From positions 372,001 to 436,000 of the forward strand of contig DCMZ01000010.1 of assembly GCA_002321895.1 (NCBI GenBank): a DNA stretch of 64,000 nt, written 5' to 3'. The position numbers and the translations under genes are program-made. Source of the stretch: Bdellovibrionaceae bacterium UBA1609 (lineage in GTDB: Bacteria; Bdellovibrionota; Bdellovibrionia; Bdellovibrionales; UBA1609). How positions within the stretch are numbered: the stretch's first letter is position 1; each line of letters starts with the position of its first letter. Below the pieces are notes generated by a model. That model had not been told where the DNA came from and did no database searches. It saw nothing but the letters and a program-made list of their open reading frames with translations. Positions 7,601-14,760 of the stretch are shown here, piece after piece.

Positions 7601-8719
7601 ATGTTTATGAAGCTCAATTCGAAGGCTAACAGGGTAGAAAATAGTAGAGACATTCCTGTTGAATGTTCTCAGTATGTTTCTGACCCTCATAACTTTGGTC
7701 AGCGTGTTGAGCGAGTGGACTTTGGGGGTGAGGCTTCCTATGTTAAGCCTCGCCCCATTTTTTGGGAATATCTATTTTTTGGCGAAGAAAGTCCGGTTTC
7801 TCAATTTTTTGATAAGCCAATAGGTCTCCGAGATTCTAAAATTGAGTTTAAAGAACTGTTTTTCAGGCTACAGTTTATGTCTGATGTTTATCTTCCGAGT
7901 GGAGGCGTAGTAAAAGAAATTAGAGGCCTTGATAAAGCAGCTACGTCACCTTCTACTCTCGACTGGTATTCTTATGGGGCATTAATTGGATATTCATATA
8001 TCTTTGGTATTCATGACTTGCATTTAGAGAACCTTAAGCGGGTTGGAACGGGATTACTTCCAATTGATGTTGAAACTGCTCTGATAGATTTTAAGTTGCC
8101 TTGTGAGACACTGCTTTACCCAATGCCTGGCTCTACTCATACAAAGTATGGAGTTCATCTTTTGGTTTCTAGTATTAATACCCTTCAAGCAGATGCTTTA
8201 GAGCTAATTTTGAAGGGCTATATAGATATCTGTGAGCTGATTGTTGACTCAAAAGACGGACTTATTAAGACTTTGGATACAGCATTAGAGCCAGCGACTA
8301 AGTTACCAATTCGGATGATATTTAGAAATACAAAAGAATATTTGACGTGGATTAAGGGCGGCGTTCCTCAGGATATTGTGGTCATGGTAGAGGAATTAGC
8401 GCAGCTTAAGCGTGGTGATGTTCCTTATTTTTTCCGTAAAATTTCTAGTAATAACCTCTATTGGTATTCTGAAGTTTCTCAAGTTACACCGATAGTAACT
8501 TCCATCAAAAAGGGAATGATTTGTGAGCCCAATGTACTTTTGAGCTACGCGAAGCTGGTAAAAAGTAAGCTGCCAACAGGGGTTCTACACATTTGCCAAA
8601 AGCTAATGCCAAATAATTTCACAGGAAATTTTCAATTTAGAGATAGTAAAATTGAATGTAGGAAAAATCGTATCACTTATACAAACACTTATGGTGTTTT
8701 CGCAGCTAAGCGATCTTAA
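7601..8719 (+). CDS. LanM-type dehydratase/kinase-like enzyme, no cyclase
   Basis: GGAGG lies three bases before ATG 7601 and nine before the in-frame ATG 7607; either may start. The 372-residue protein carries in order the landmarks of the LanM dehydratase (DUF4135) kinase-like fold. These are K49-P-R (the Y-K-P-R site), D139-x-H141-x2-N144, D156-x-E158 twelve residues later, R238-x3-R242-x-T244-x2-Y247, and G272-D-V-P-Y-F. As I recall, the D-H-N and D-E spacing equals that of CylM. These residues bind ATP and phosphorylate Ser/Thr, then eliminate phosphate. Full LanM proteins are about 900-1000 residues with a C-terminal LanC cyclase; this one has neither the cyclase nor the long N-terminal lobe. 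Its likely substrate is the 27-residue peptide upstream. Confidence 0.82.
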   Translation: MFMKLNSKANRVENSRDIPVECSQYVSDPHNFGQRVERVDFGGEASYVKPRPIFWEYLFFGEESPVSQFFDKPIGLRDSKIEFKELFFRLQFMSDVYLPSGGVVKEIRGLDKAATSPSTLDWYSYGALIGYSYIFGIHDLHLENLKRVGTGLLPIDVETALIDFKLPCETLLYPMPGSTHTKYGVHLLVSSINTLQADALELILKGYIDICELIVDSKDGLIKTLDTALEPATKLPIRMIFRNTKEYLTWIKGGVPQDIVVMVEELAQLKRGDVPYFFRKISSNNLYWYSEVSQVTPIVTSIKKGMICEPNVLLSYAKLVKSKLPTGVLHICQKLMPNNFTGNFQFRDSKIECRKNRITYTNTYGVFAAKRS

Positions 8720-8787
8720 TAATACTATCCCGCTATAGAGGGCTCTCAAGAACTTTATATTATTCTTTCGCAGTAAATTCTAAAGAA

Positions 8788-9282
8788 TCAATTTCGACTG
8801 TCTCTAAGAGTTTTTATGACATCTTCCATTGAAATATCTTGTTTTAAAATACCTTTAGCTTGGTAATAAGATTTAGAAAATGTGTCTCCCATAGATCTGA
8901 TTAATGATTCAACATACTGGCTACTTTGCGGTATGTCCTTTACTAAGTCCTCATTAATTTCTATTTCAACACCAATGCCTTCGCTAAATACTTTTACAAG
9001 GTGCTCCTTGTTTGTCCCATATCGACATTTTAGGCCGGCCTCAAACTCTTTGTTTATAAAGTTATAATCTTCTTTCCTTGAAAGCTCATGAAATACTTTG
9101 GCTTGTTCAAACTGTGTCCAGACCTGCTTTCGAATCTCACTACTGGCATCTTTCAATTCTTTTGAAGTTGAAAAAGGAGTTTTATCTAAGTTTTCACGTG
9201 TTGTATTATTAATAGAGTCGCTAGCCTTTTGTCGGGCTGCGGTTTTTTTTGTAATTTGCTTCTTTTTCTTAGCACGTGCCAT
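8788..9282 (-). CDS. Hypothetical protein with basic N-terminus
   Basis: I prefer the ATG at 9282, after an AGGAC, over an in-frame ATG at 9330 that adds 16 residues. The 164-residue product starts with a strongly basic stretch (A-R-A-K-K-K-K-Q and more Lys/Arg to residue 20), followed by a charged, mostly helical region without transmembrane segments. The basic tail suggests nucleic acid contact, but no domain is recognised. The gene is convergent with the LanM-like gene and divergent from the interrupted XRE gene. The intervening region contains four phased TTACG boxes. Confidence 0.6.
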   Translation of the reverse strand: MARAKKKKQITKKTAARQKASDSINNTTRENLDKTPFSTSKELKDASSEIRKQVWTQFEQAKVFHELSRKEDYNFINKEFEAGLKCRYGTNKEHLVKVFSEGIGVEIEINEDLVKDIPQSSQYVESLIRSMGDTFSKSYYQAKGILKQDISMEDVIKTLRDSRN

Positions 9283-9431
9283 TCGCCATGGTCCTATTGT
9301 TACGCTCCTAGTCTCGGTTAATTGGTACATAAAATCAAATAGTTAGATGAATGAGGCATTGCCCCAATATCACAGCGCCCTTATGTTAAGAATGAATTAA
9401 TATTCAAATAATTACAATATATTTCTGAAAT

Positions 9432-9466
9432 TTACGCAATATTACGATTTATTACGCAATATTACG
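9432..9466. promoter_or_regulatory. Four TTACG boxes on a 10-bp period
   Basis: TTACG begins at 9432, 9442, 9452 and 9462, giving two exact copies of TTACGCAATATTACG 20 bp apart (9432-9446 and 9452-9466). The boxes face the same side of the helix, as expected for cooperative binding of a regulator. They lie about 75 bases upstream of the XRE-like gene and within the divergent region 9283-9541, which otherwise holds no gene I can support. The XRE protein itself is a candidate binder. Confidence 0.55.
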
Positions 9467-9804
9467 TGTATTTTCGACTGCACTATATGAATATTAAACA
9501 AATTTGAATTATAAAAGTTTTGAAATGAACAGGAGAAAACGATGATTAGAGCACTTTTGATAAACAATATGGTTGGTGATCGAATAAAGAAAATTAGAAT
9601 AAAATCAGCTTTATCTAGAAAGCAATTCTGTAAAATATGGGAAGTGAGCTACATCAAGTTATTGCTTGTAGAAATTGGATTATCGTTAATACCACTTTTT
9701 AAGATTGGACAGTTAAGGCAGCTTTCTGGATTTAATATATAAGGTTCCCCAAAAATAGTGGACACTTTTCATAAAGCGTTTTACTACCCACAAAGGAGTA
9801 AATC

Positions 9805-10119
9805 GTGGAAGAGAAGGTACGGCGAAAGAAGCGAAGTTTTAGTGACGAGTTTAAGCGTGAAGCTGTTGAATTAATTAAGAAAATAGGAATTCAGAAGGCT
9901 GAAAAAGAGCTTGATGTTGGCAATTCTACTTTAAGGGCCTGGCGCAGAAAGTATGATAATCCATCCCAGCCAGAATCCTCCAGCAGGAAATCCTACTCGG
10001 AATTAGAGAAAGAAGTTCGTCGTCTGAACAAGGAAAATGGGTATCTGAGAGAGATCAACAAAGTTCTAAAAAAAAGCACAGCAATTTTCTCGAACGACCA
10101 TATGGGCGGTTTGAAGTGA
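9805..10119 (+). CDS. IS3-family OrfA (transposase N-terminal part)
   Basis: A 104-residue protein, started at GTG 9805 after AAAGGAG. Residues 8-55 form the helix-turn-helix of Tnp_IS3_1/HTH_29 proteins (F-S-D-E-F-K-R-E-A-V-E-L, then S-T-L-R-A-W-R-R-K-Y). The C-terminal half is a leucine-zipper-like coiled coil (L-E-K-E-V-R-R-L-N-K-E-N) ending in the A-run where frameshifting is expected. It binds the element's ends. The stop overlaps the OrfB start. Confidence 0.9.
   Translation: MEEKVRRKKRSFSDEFKREAVELIKKIGIQKAEKELDVGNSTLRAWRRKYDNPSQPESSSRKSYSELEKEVRRLNKENGYLREINKVLKKSTAIFSNDHMGGLK
10068..10075 (+). other. Probable -1 frameshift site, A-run
   Basis: Eight consecutive A followed by G near the end of OrfA provide a slippery A-AAA-AAA heptamer in the OrfA frame. 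The OrfB frame is open backwards from its GTG across this run, so a -1 slip would give an OrfAB fusion, the usual active transposase of IS3 elements. Confidence 0.65.
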
Positions 10120-10976
10120 TTGCCCATCTTAGCAAAAAGATTCCAGTTCGATTTCTTTGTAAGTATTTTTCAGTTGGCCCTAGTTCATTTTACTACTGGA
10201 GAAAAGGTTTAGAGACCCGAAGGGAAAAGTCAAAAAAAGAGGTCTGCAGGGTCATCAAAGATATTTTTATCAACAGTAAGAAAACTTACGGATCGCCAAG
10301 AATTTTTTCAGAACTTATAGAGATGGGGTACAAGATTAGCGAGAATACAGTGGCCAAGTACATGAAGGAATTAGGTCTGGATGCTCGTTTGAAGAAGAGG
10401 TTTAGGATTATCACAACGGACTCTAACCACCGGCACCCCATAGCGCCAAGGCTATTTGAGACAGAGAGCCACGAAGTTCCAAAAATTCCTGGGAAGGTCT
10501 TAGCTGGTGACATCACTTATCTACGGTTGGGTAAGCAGTTTATTTACCTGGCCGTTGTCATGGACTTGTATAACCGTGAGATCCTTGGCTGGTCTATGTC
10601 TTGGTCTTTGGAAACGAAGCTAGTCCTCGATGCGATGGATATGGCAATGAAAAAAGTTGGACCTGACGCTGAAATTATCTTCCACTCAGATCGTGGAAGC
10701 CAGTACGCAAGTCGGGCTTACAGAAACTTTTTGAAAAACAAAAATATTAAACCAAGCATGTCGAGACGAGGTAACTGTTACGACAATGCTTATGTAGAGT
10801 CGTGGTTCAGTTCACTGAAGAAAGAGTGGATTTATCGAAATCATTATTCAACAGCCAGTGAATTAAAGACCCTTGTTTTTGAGTATATTGAGACTTGGTA
10901 CAATAGAAAAAGAAAGCATTCAGCTCTTGGCTACCAGAGCCCTGAGGTGTATAGGATAAAAAACCAAAGCGCTTAG
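10116..10976 (+). CDS. IS3-family OrfB (DDE transposase catalytic part)
   Basis: A 286-residue integrase-core protein. An HTH_21 region (Y-G-S-P-R-I) is followed by the rve core with catalytic residues in A-G-D-I-T-Y, F-H-S-D-R-G-S-Q-Y and N-A-Y-V-E-S-W-F. The late Y-N-x-K-R-x-H-S-A-L-G-Y motif is typical of the family. GTG 10116 overlaps the OrfA stop by four bases; the main product is probably an OrfAB fusion made by -1 frameshifting. The length is normal and no defect is seen. Confidence 0.92.
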   Translation: MIAHLSKKIPVRFLCKYFSVGPSSFYYWRKGLETRREKSKKEVCRVIKDIFINSKKTYGSPRIFSELIEMGYKISENTVAKYMKELGLDARLKKRFRIITTDSNHRHPIAPRLFETESHEVPKIPGKVLAGDITYLRLGKQFIYLAVVMDLYNREILGWSMSWSLETKLVLDAMDMAMKKVGPDAEIIFHSDRGSQYASRAYRNFLKNKNIKPSMSRRGNCYDNAYVESWFSSLKKEWIYRNHYSTASELKTLVFEYIETWYNRKRKHSALGYQSPEVYRIKNQSA

Positions 10977-11278
10977 GAAAGTGTATCTATTTTCTGGGGA
11001 ATTCCAATGCAAAGGTATCAATTGTTCCAATAGCAGCTTTTTTTGGTATTCCAAAATCACTAAATTGACCACAAATCAGCTAGGGATGACTGAAAAAGGA
11101 AAAAATCAGATATATGTTATTCCGTATATTTAACTGAGATTTTAGGCAGGCTACGAACTTATGAGTTTTGTCTTTCATTTGTGCCCTTGGTTGAATACTT
11201 CTTAAGGTCAGAATTTTTCAGGTAATCATTTATACTCATAATGAGAATAGTCGTAAGAACGGAGGATGCACCCTAAAT

Positions 11279-11449
11279 TTAGGGGCTGCCTCTTAAAAAG
11301 TAGGAGACACCGCGTATTATTACTAAAAATACTGCGATTAGCCATGCTCTTTTTGTGGCAAGCCTGAGCTTGTAGTCTCGCATTTGGACCTTGAATGAAA
11401 GCTCAATTACTACTTCGGGTTCTTTTTTATTTGTGATTTCTGGCACCAT
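11279..11449 (-). CDS. Small single-helix membrane protein, 56 aa
   Basis: ATG 11449 (or the next codon, GTG 11446) follows AAGGAGGT, a very strong ribosome binding site. The product has an acidic/basic N-terminal half (about residues 1-34) and one hydrophobic helix (about 35-53: A-W-L-I-A-V-F-L-V-I-I and on) ending in Arg, so it is probably a small inner-membrane protein. Its stop lies in a perfect palindrome CCCTAAATTTAGGG (11271-11284). No family is recognised. The rest of 11069-11571 shows no other gene I can support. Confidence 0.5.
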   Translation of the reverse strand: MVPEITNKKEPEVVIELSFKVQMRDYKLRLATKRAWLIAVFLVIIRGVSYFLRGSP

Positions 11450-11571
11450 GACCTCCTTATGCCCAAAGGGAAGCTCTGAAGGAGGAAAGGGTGTTAGAAA
11501 GCTAAATTACAGGTTGGAACCCTAGCTTTCAGCAATGGCAACTAATTCGTCTTACCATCTTTTAGCTAATT

Positions 11572-12264
11572 TCAAGCAGACTTTTTATTTGCTTTTGGTG
11601 AGAAGGAATAACCCTTGCCATAAATTGAAATAATTCTTGAAGAGTACTCGCCCATTTTCTTTCGAAGATGGCTGATATGGGTGTCGAGACCTTTGGTCTC
11701 AATATTAAATCCGGCATCAGACCAAACAGCCTTTACAAGTTCCCGCCGAGTGAAAGCCGAGTCAGGTTTTTTAGCTAATGTATAGAGTATTCTAAATTCT
11801 GTGGGGGTTAGATCAAGGTCGTTGCCCGTGAAGTTGCAGGTTGCTTTTTGAAAGTCCACATTAAAACTGTATTCTTCTGTGTCAAACTGAGTAGCTTTAA
11901 CTTTGGCTTTCTTGCGGAGTTTAGATTCCACTCGGGCACGAAGTTCATGAGTGGAAAAAGGCTTTGTTATATAGTCGTCAGCACCAGAATGGAGCCCCAT
12001 GACTTTTTCTGATACCTCTGACTTAGAGGTCAGAATAATTATAGGTGTATTTGAGAGTATTGGGTTTCTGGAGAGCTTTTCACAGTAGTCAAAGCCATTT
12101 CCGTCAGGAAGCTCAATATCAAGTACTATAAGGTCTGGCACATTATCGGCGATTCCAGTGGTAGCTTCTTTAATTGTGCCAACAGAAGTAGTCTCAAATC
12201 CACTAAGTGCTGACTCAATTAAAAGCTTAGTATCAATGCAGTCTTCAATAATTAAGATTTTCAT
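11572..12264 (-). CDS. OmpR/PhoB-family response regulator
   Basis: The 230-residue protein has a receiver domain (acidic E7-D8, phospho-acceptor Asp in V-L-D-I-E-L-P-D, Thr in L-T-S-K, Lys in T-K-P-F) and a winged-helix DNA-binding domain (L-T-P-T-E-F-R-I-L and R-R-E-L-V-K-A-V-W, then V/I-x-x-H-I-S-x-L-R-K-K). The start ATG 12264 has only a weak upstream TAGGAC. It is the last of three response regulators on this strand; no kinase gene adjoins it on the same strand, so its partner may be the hybrid kinase/HPt set nearby. It should be a transcription factor with unknown targets. Confidence 0.92.
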   Translation of the reverse strand: MKILIIEDCIDTKLLIESALSGFETTSVGTIKEATTGIADNVPDLIVLDIELPDGNGFDYCEKLSRNPILSNTPIIILTSKSEVSEKVMGLHSGADDYITKPFSTHELRARVESKLRKKAKVKATQFDTEEYSFNVDFQKATCNFTGNDLDLTPTEFRILYTLAKKPDSAFTRRELVKAVWSDAGFNIETKGLDTHISHLRKKMGEYSSRIISIYGKGYSFSPKANKKSA

Positions 12265-12325
12265 AAACTTATAGTCCTACAGAATCTTATCGGTAGTTAC
12301 CGCCAGCGCTAGATGCGGCCTTGGT

Positions 12326-13099
12326 CTAGGCCGGAGCCTCTGCTGCATCTTCAGTTTTAGAGATTTCAACATGAGCTATTGTTGGCGCTGTATTTTTAAT
12401 ATTTTTATTAATGCGTACCACTTCTGTACGAACTTTATCGATAAATTCATAAGTTGGATTTTGATACATTAGAAATGACTTCCAAACTCCGTTGTGATCC
12501 CTTGTGGCCTTGTCGATCTTCATTTTTACTGATTCATATCCAAGCTGGGTAAAAAATTGAGAACTCAGATGAATTAAAAAATCTTGTTGCCCAAGCTGAA
12601 AATCTGTTTCAACTTCAACTCCAATTTCATTGATGTTACAAAGCTTTACTTCATTTCGAGAAACCGCCTGAGCCTTTTGGGCGTGGGGTGAAGATTGATC
12701 CAAGGAGAGGCTCGGGCGATTCTCGGTTCTAGAATATATAAGCATTAATTCATCAACTTTTTCTTTAAGTACCTCCTTTGTAAATGGCTTAACAATATAA
12801 TCATCTGCACCTAGTCGAATGGCGCGATTGACGTCTTCATCGGTATTTCGTGCCGTTAGAAAGCAAATAGATGTAAATTTCATTCCCCAAGTAGTTCTAA
12901 TCCTTTGGGTAAGCTGATAGCCGTTCATATATGGCATATTAATATCAAGGAGTATGAGGTCGTAGGGGCAGAGATTGAGCTTTTCAAGTGCTTCAAAGCC
13001 ATCACTACATAGAACAACATCATGCCCTTCTTGATTTAAAAATTCTCGCACCTGGTTACGAATCTCAATATCATCGTCAACCACTAGAACACGTCCCAT
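12326..13099 (-). CDS. Response regulator with C-terminal PilZ-like domain
   Basis: Starting at ATG 13099 (AAGGAG eight bases before; the frame is open further upstream inside the previous gene), the product has 257 residues. A complete receiver domain (V-D-D-D, L-L-D-I-N-M-P, V-K-P-F-T-K) is followed by a linker. A beta-rich region of about 90 residues follows, with V-K-L-C-N-I-N-E-I-G-V-E-V-E, which resembles PilZ-type output domains. If so, it would link phosphorylation to cyclic-di-GMP-dependent behaviour, but the classical R-x3-R motif is not evident. Its start overlaps the ribosome binding site of the preceding receiver gene, so the two are coupled. Confidence 0.8.
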   Translation of the reverse strand: MGRVLVVDDDIEIRNQVREFLNQEGHDVVLCSDGFEALEKLNLCPYDLILLDINMPYMNGYQLTQRIRTTWGMKFTSICFLTARNTDEDVNRAIRLGADDYIVKPFTKEVLKEKVDELMLIYSRTENRPSLSLDQSSPHAQKAQAVSRNEVKLCNINEIGVEVETDFQLGQQDFLIHLSSQFFTQLGYESVKMKIDKATRDHNGVWKSFLMYQNPTYEFIDKVRTEVVRINKNIKNTAPTIAHVEISKTEDAAEAPA

Positions 13100-13100
13100 T

Positions 13101-13646
13101 TTAGGCTCCTTCGATAATTTGAGCCTGAGACTTATAAATAAGTTGTTCACAATTTTTCATAAGATGATCATAAGACAAAGGCTTATCCCAGTGGCCGACA
13201 TGAGAAAAATACTCTGACCAACCAAGATTAAGTTTCTTTTGTTTTTCGGATGAGTGAGTAATAATGGGAACCTGGGTGACTAAGTCATAATTATGTTTTG
13301 TACAATGATCCTTTAAAAGCTCATCAGAAAGACGAACTAGTGCGTCCCCGTTAAAGTCCGGCAAATTCCAGTCTAATATAAGTGCATCAAATTCTCGTTT
13401 TGCAATGTAGCCAAGAGCCTCACTTGAACTCCCAGCAACAAGAAGTGGCCAGTTTTTCTCCTTGCCTATGAGTTGAAACATATTGGCTAGTTCAATATCA
13501 TCTTCAATGATTAAAATATTAGACCTTCTTAAGGCCCTCACTCTGCCTTTGCCAAAGCTCCGTTGCCTTCTCCTTCCCAACACATCAGATGGACTAATTG
13601 GGGCAGGTAGCGAAAAACCGCTCGAAAATGGATTCATATTACTCAT
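13101..13646 (-). CDS. Single-domain response regulator with Arg-rich extension
   Basis: The 181-residue protein has a low-complexity N-terminal extension with an Arg-rich stretch (R-R-R-Q-R-S-F-G-K-G-R-V-R) and then a receiver domain (I-I-E-D-D, phospho-acceptor in L-I-L-D-W-N-L-P, and H-W-D-K-P in place of the usual x-K-P). An insertion near the middle lengthens the receiver. The G-H-W-D-K-P-L-S-Y-D signature recurs in the divergent regulators at 13966-14748 and, degraded, at 14761-15387, so the three are paralogues. It is the first gene of the minus-strand operon, facing the divergent region with paired palindromes. Confidence 0.85.
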   Translation of the reverse strand: MSNMNPFSSGFSLPAPISPSDVLGRRRQRSFGKGRVRALRRSNILIIEDDIELANMFQLIGKEKNWPLLVAGSSSEALGYIAKREFDALILDWNLPDFNGDALVRLSDELLKDHCTKHNYDLVTQVPIITHSSEKQKKLNLGWSEYFSHVGHWDKPLSYDHLMKNCEQLIYKSQAQIIEGA

Positions 13647-13717
13647 AGTTAATACCTCTTTTTTAAGTTCGACTTAAGCCTAGTATCGCCAGAACAAGAT
13701 GGATAAAGGGGCGAGAA

Positions 13718-13739
13718 ACTCTTGAGAAGTCTCAAGAGT
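13718..13739. promoter_or_regulatory. Perfect 10-bp palindrome in divergent regulator region
   Basis: ACTCTTGAGA and TCTCAAGAGT flank a central AG, a perfect 10-bp inverted repeat. A near copy lies at 13871-13890, and the two share TTGAGAAGTCTCAAGAGTCT versus TTAAGAAGTCTTAAGAGTCT (18 of 20 bases). They sit 150 bp apart between divergent response-regulator operons and look like operators for one dimeric regulator. Confidence 0.6.
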
Positions 13740-13870
13740 CTTCATGCAGATCAATTTTGTCTCATACTGATACAAGTTTTTCGCTCAATTCACGTGTGAC
13801 TGAGCTGAATTAGTTGCACTGAAAAAGTCTAACTATCTCGAATTGAGAAAACCCAAAACCTTCACAAAGT

Positions 13871-13890
13871 TTAAGAAGTCTTAAGAGTCT
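13871..13890. promoter_or_regulatory. Second copy of the divergent-region palindrome
   Basis: TTAAGA-AG-TCTTAA with trailing GAGTCT matches the first palindrome at 18 of 20 bases. It lies about 75 bases upstream of the gene starting at 13966, a position suited to control of the rightward promoter; the first copy is nearer the leftward genes. Confidence 0.5.
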
Positions 13891-13965
13891 CTCTACCCTC
13901 AATTAATAAAGTTTGTCCGAAGATGGCTCTTGTGTAATGCAGCGCATAATAACTTAGGGGGAAAT

Positions 13966-14748
13966 ATGCTAGAGACCATTCACATTAAAAACATTGATGA
14001 AGAGCTAAGTGAGGTTCTTCACAGCGGAGCGATGGCTGTAACTCGGAACTTACCTGTAGGAACCGATCTTCACGCTTACTTCAGCAGAAGCAATAGAGGC
14101 ATATTCACAGGCTCTATGCATGTTCTAACTAAGTGGGGAGAAGCCTATGCGATGGTTGAAGACCACAACGTTTACCGCATGTACAACAAGCTTAGAGACA
14201 AGGTGAAGAAACAAGTCGAAAAGGGACGCAGAAAACATTACGACCATAGATTCCCTAAGAAAAATTCAAAATGGGCGGCCAGCCAAACATTTGAAGACAT
14301 ATATATTGAACCTATCCAGAAAATGGTAGGCAGCCTTAAAGCTGCAAAAGTCTTAATAGTCGACGATGACGTTGACTCTATGCTTTGGGTGGATGAGATT
14401 TTCAGAAAGTTCGGATGCCAAACGGACTTTGCCATTGAAGCTAAAGACGCTACAAAAAAGATTAGCTCATGCAAGGCCGACATTATAATTCTTGATTGGA
14501 TGCTCAATGAAAGCACTGGCCGAGAAGTTATTGAAAAATCTCTTCGTACAATTTCAAAATTTGAAGACTTACAAGAGAAGTTTTGCCTCAAAAAGCCAAA
14601 AATTGTTACTTATTCTGGCATAAAAAGTAGAGAGCTTAATATTCCAAGGTCAGACTACTTCGAGCATATCGATCACTGGTCCAAACCAATGAAGTATGAC
14701 GACATTGCCAACAGAACTTCAGATCTACTTCTAGATTTGGGAATATAA
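13966..14748 (+). CDS. HPF/RaiA-like domain fused to a receiver domain
   Basis: ATG 13966 follows GGGGGA. Residues 1-115 of 260 resemble ribosome hibernation factors (HPF/YfiA). They begin I-H-I-K-N and continue through short strands to M-H-V-L and A-Y-A-M-V-E-D-H-N-V-Y-R-M-Y-N-K-L. A basic helix ends R-R-K-H-Y-D-H-R, in the place where HPF has A-x-A-E-G-x-D-M-Y-x-A-I-D. The rest is a receiver domain (V-D-D-D, I-I-L-D-W-M-L, H-W-S-K-P-M). Known hibernation factors bind the 30S decoding region; a phosphorylation-controlled version is inferred. The remote HPF match is by eye and needs structural confirmation. The gene is the first of a rightward run ending in an HPt protein and a hybrid kinase. 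Confidence 0.7.
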   Translation: MLETIHIKNIDEELSEVLHSGAMAVTRNLPVGTDLHAYFSRSNRGIFTGSMHVLTKWGEAYAMVEDHNVYRMYNKLRDKVKKQVEKGRRKHYDHRFPKKNSKWAASQTFEDIYIEPIQKMVGSLKAAKVLIVDDDVDSMLWVDEIFRKFGCQTDFAIEAKDATKKISSCKADIIILDWMLNESTGREVIEKSLRTISKFEDLQEKFCLKKPKIVTYSGIKSRELNIPRSDYFEHIDHWSKPMKYDDIANRTSDLLLDLGI

Positions 14749-14760
14749 GGGAGGCTTCAA

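Larger units (their letters stand above)
9745..11001 (+). mobile_element. IS3-family insertion sequence
   Basis: The ends form imperfect inverted repeats of about 24 bp. The left end reads TTCCCCAAAAATAGTGGACA and onward; the right end, on the other strand, reads TTCCCCAGAAAATAGATACA and onward. Between them are OrfA and OrfB of a DDE transposase with a 4-base overlap and a slippery A-run. The exact outer boundary is uncertain by a few bases, because the sequence just outside also shows weak symmetry. A 3-bp AAT duplication is possible. Both ORFs look intact, so the copy may be active. Confidence 0.88.
9542..11068 (+). pseudogene. XRE-family regulator interrupted by an IS element
   Basis: ATG 9542 follows AGGAG. 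It opens a frame of 66 residues resembling an XRE helix-turn-helix (G-D-R-I-K-K-I-R then S-R-K-Q-F-C-K-I-W), which stops at 9742 in sequence contributed by an insertion element. Beyond the element, a frame resumes at about 11009 with A-K-V-S-I-V-P-I-A-A-F-F-G-I-P-K-S-L-N and a TGA at 11066. This looks like the missing C-terminal helices. Joining the halves at an AAT codon present on both sides (9734-9736 and 11006-11008, a possible 3-bp target duplication) gives one open frame of about 85 codons. The truncated protein may still be made. Confidence 0.65.

Noticed and set aside
8720..8787. Terminator after the LanM-like gene
   Set aside because: Only a weak GC-containing symmetry without a T-run; not strong enough to list.
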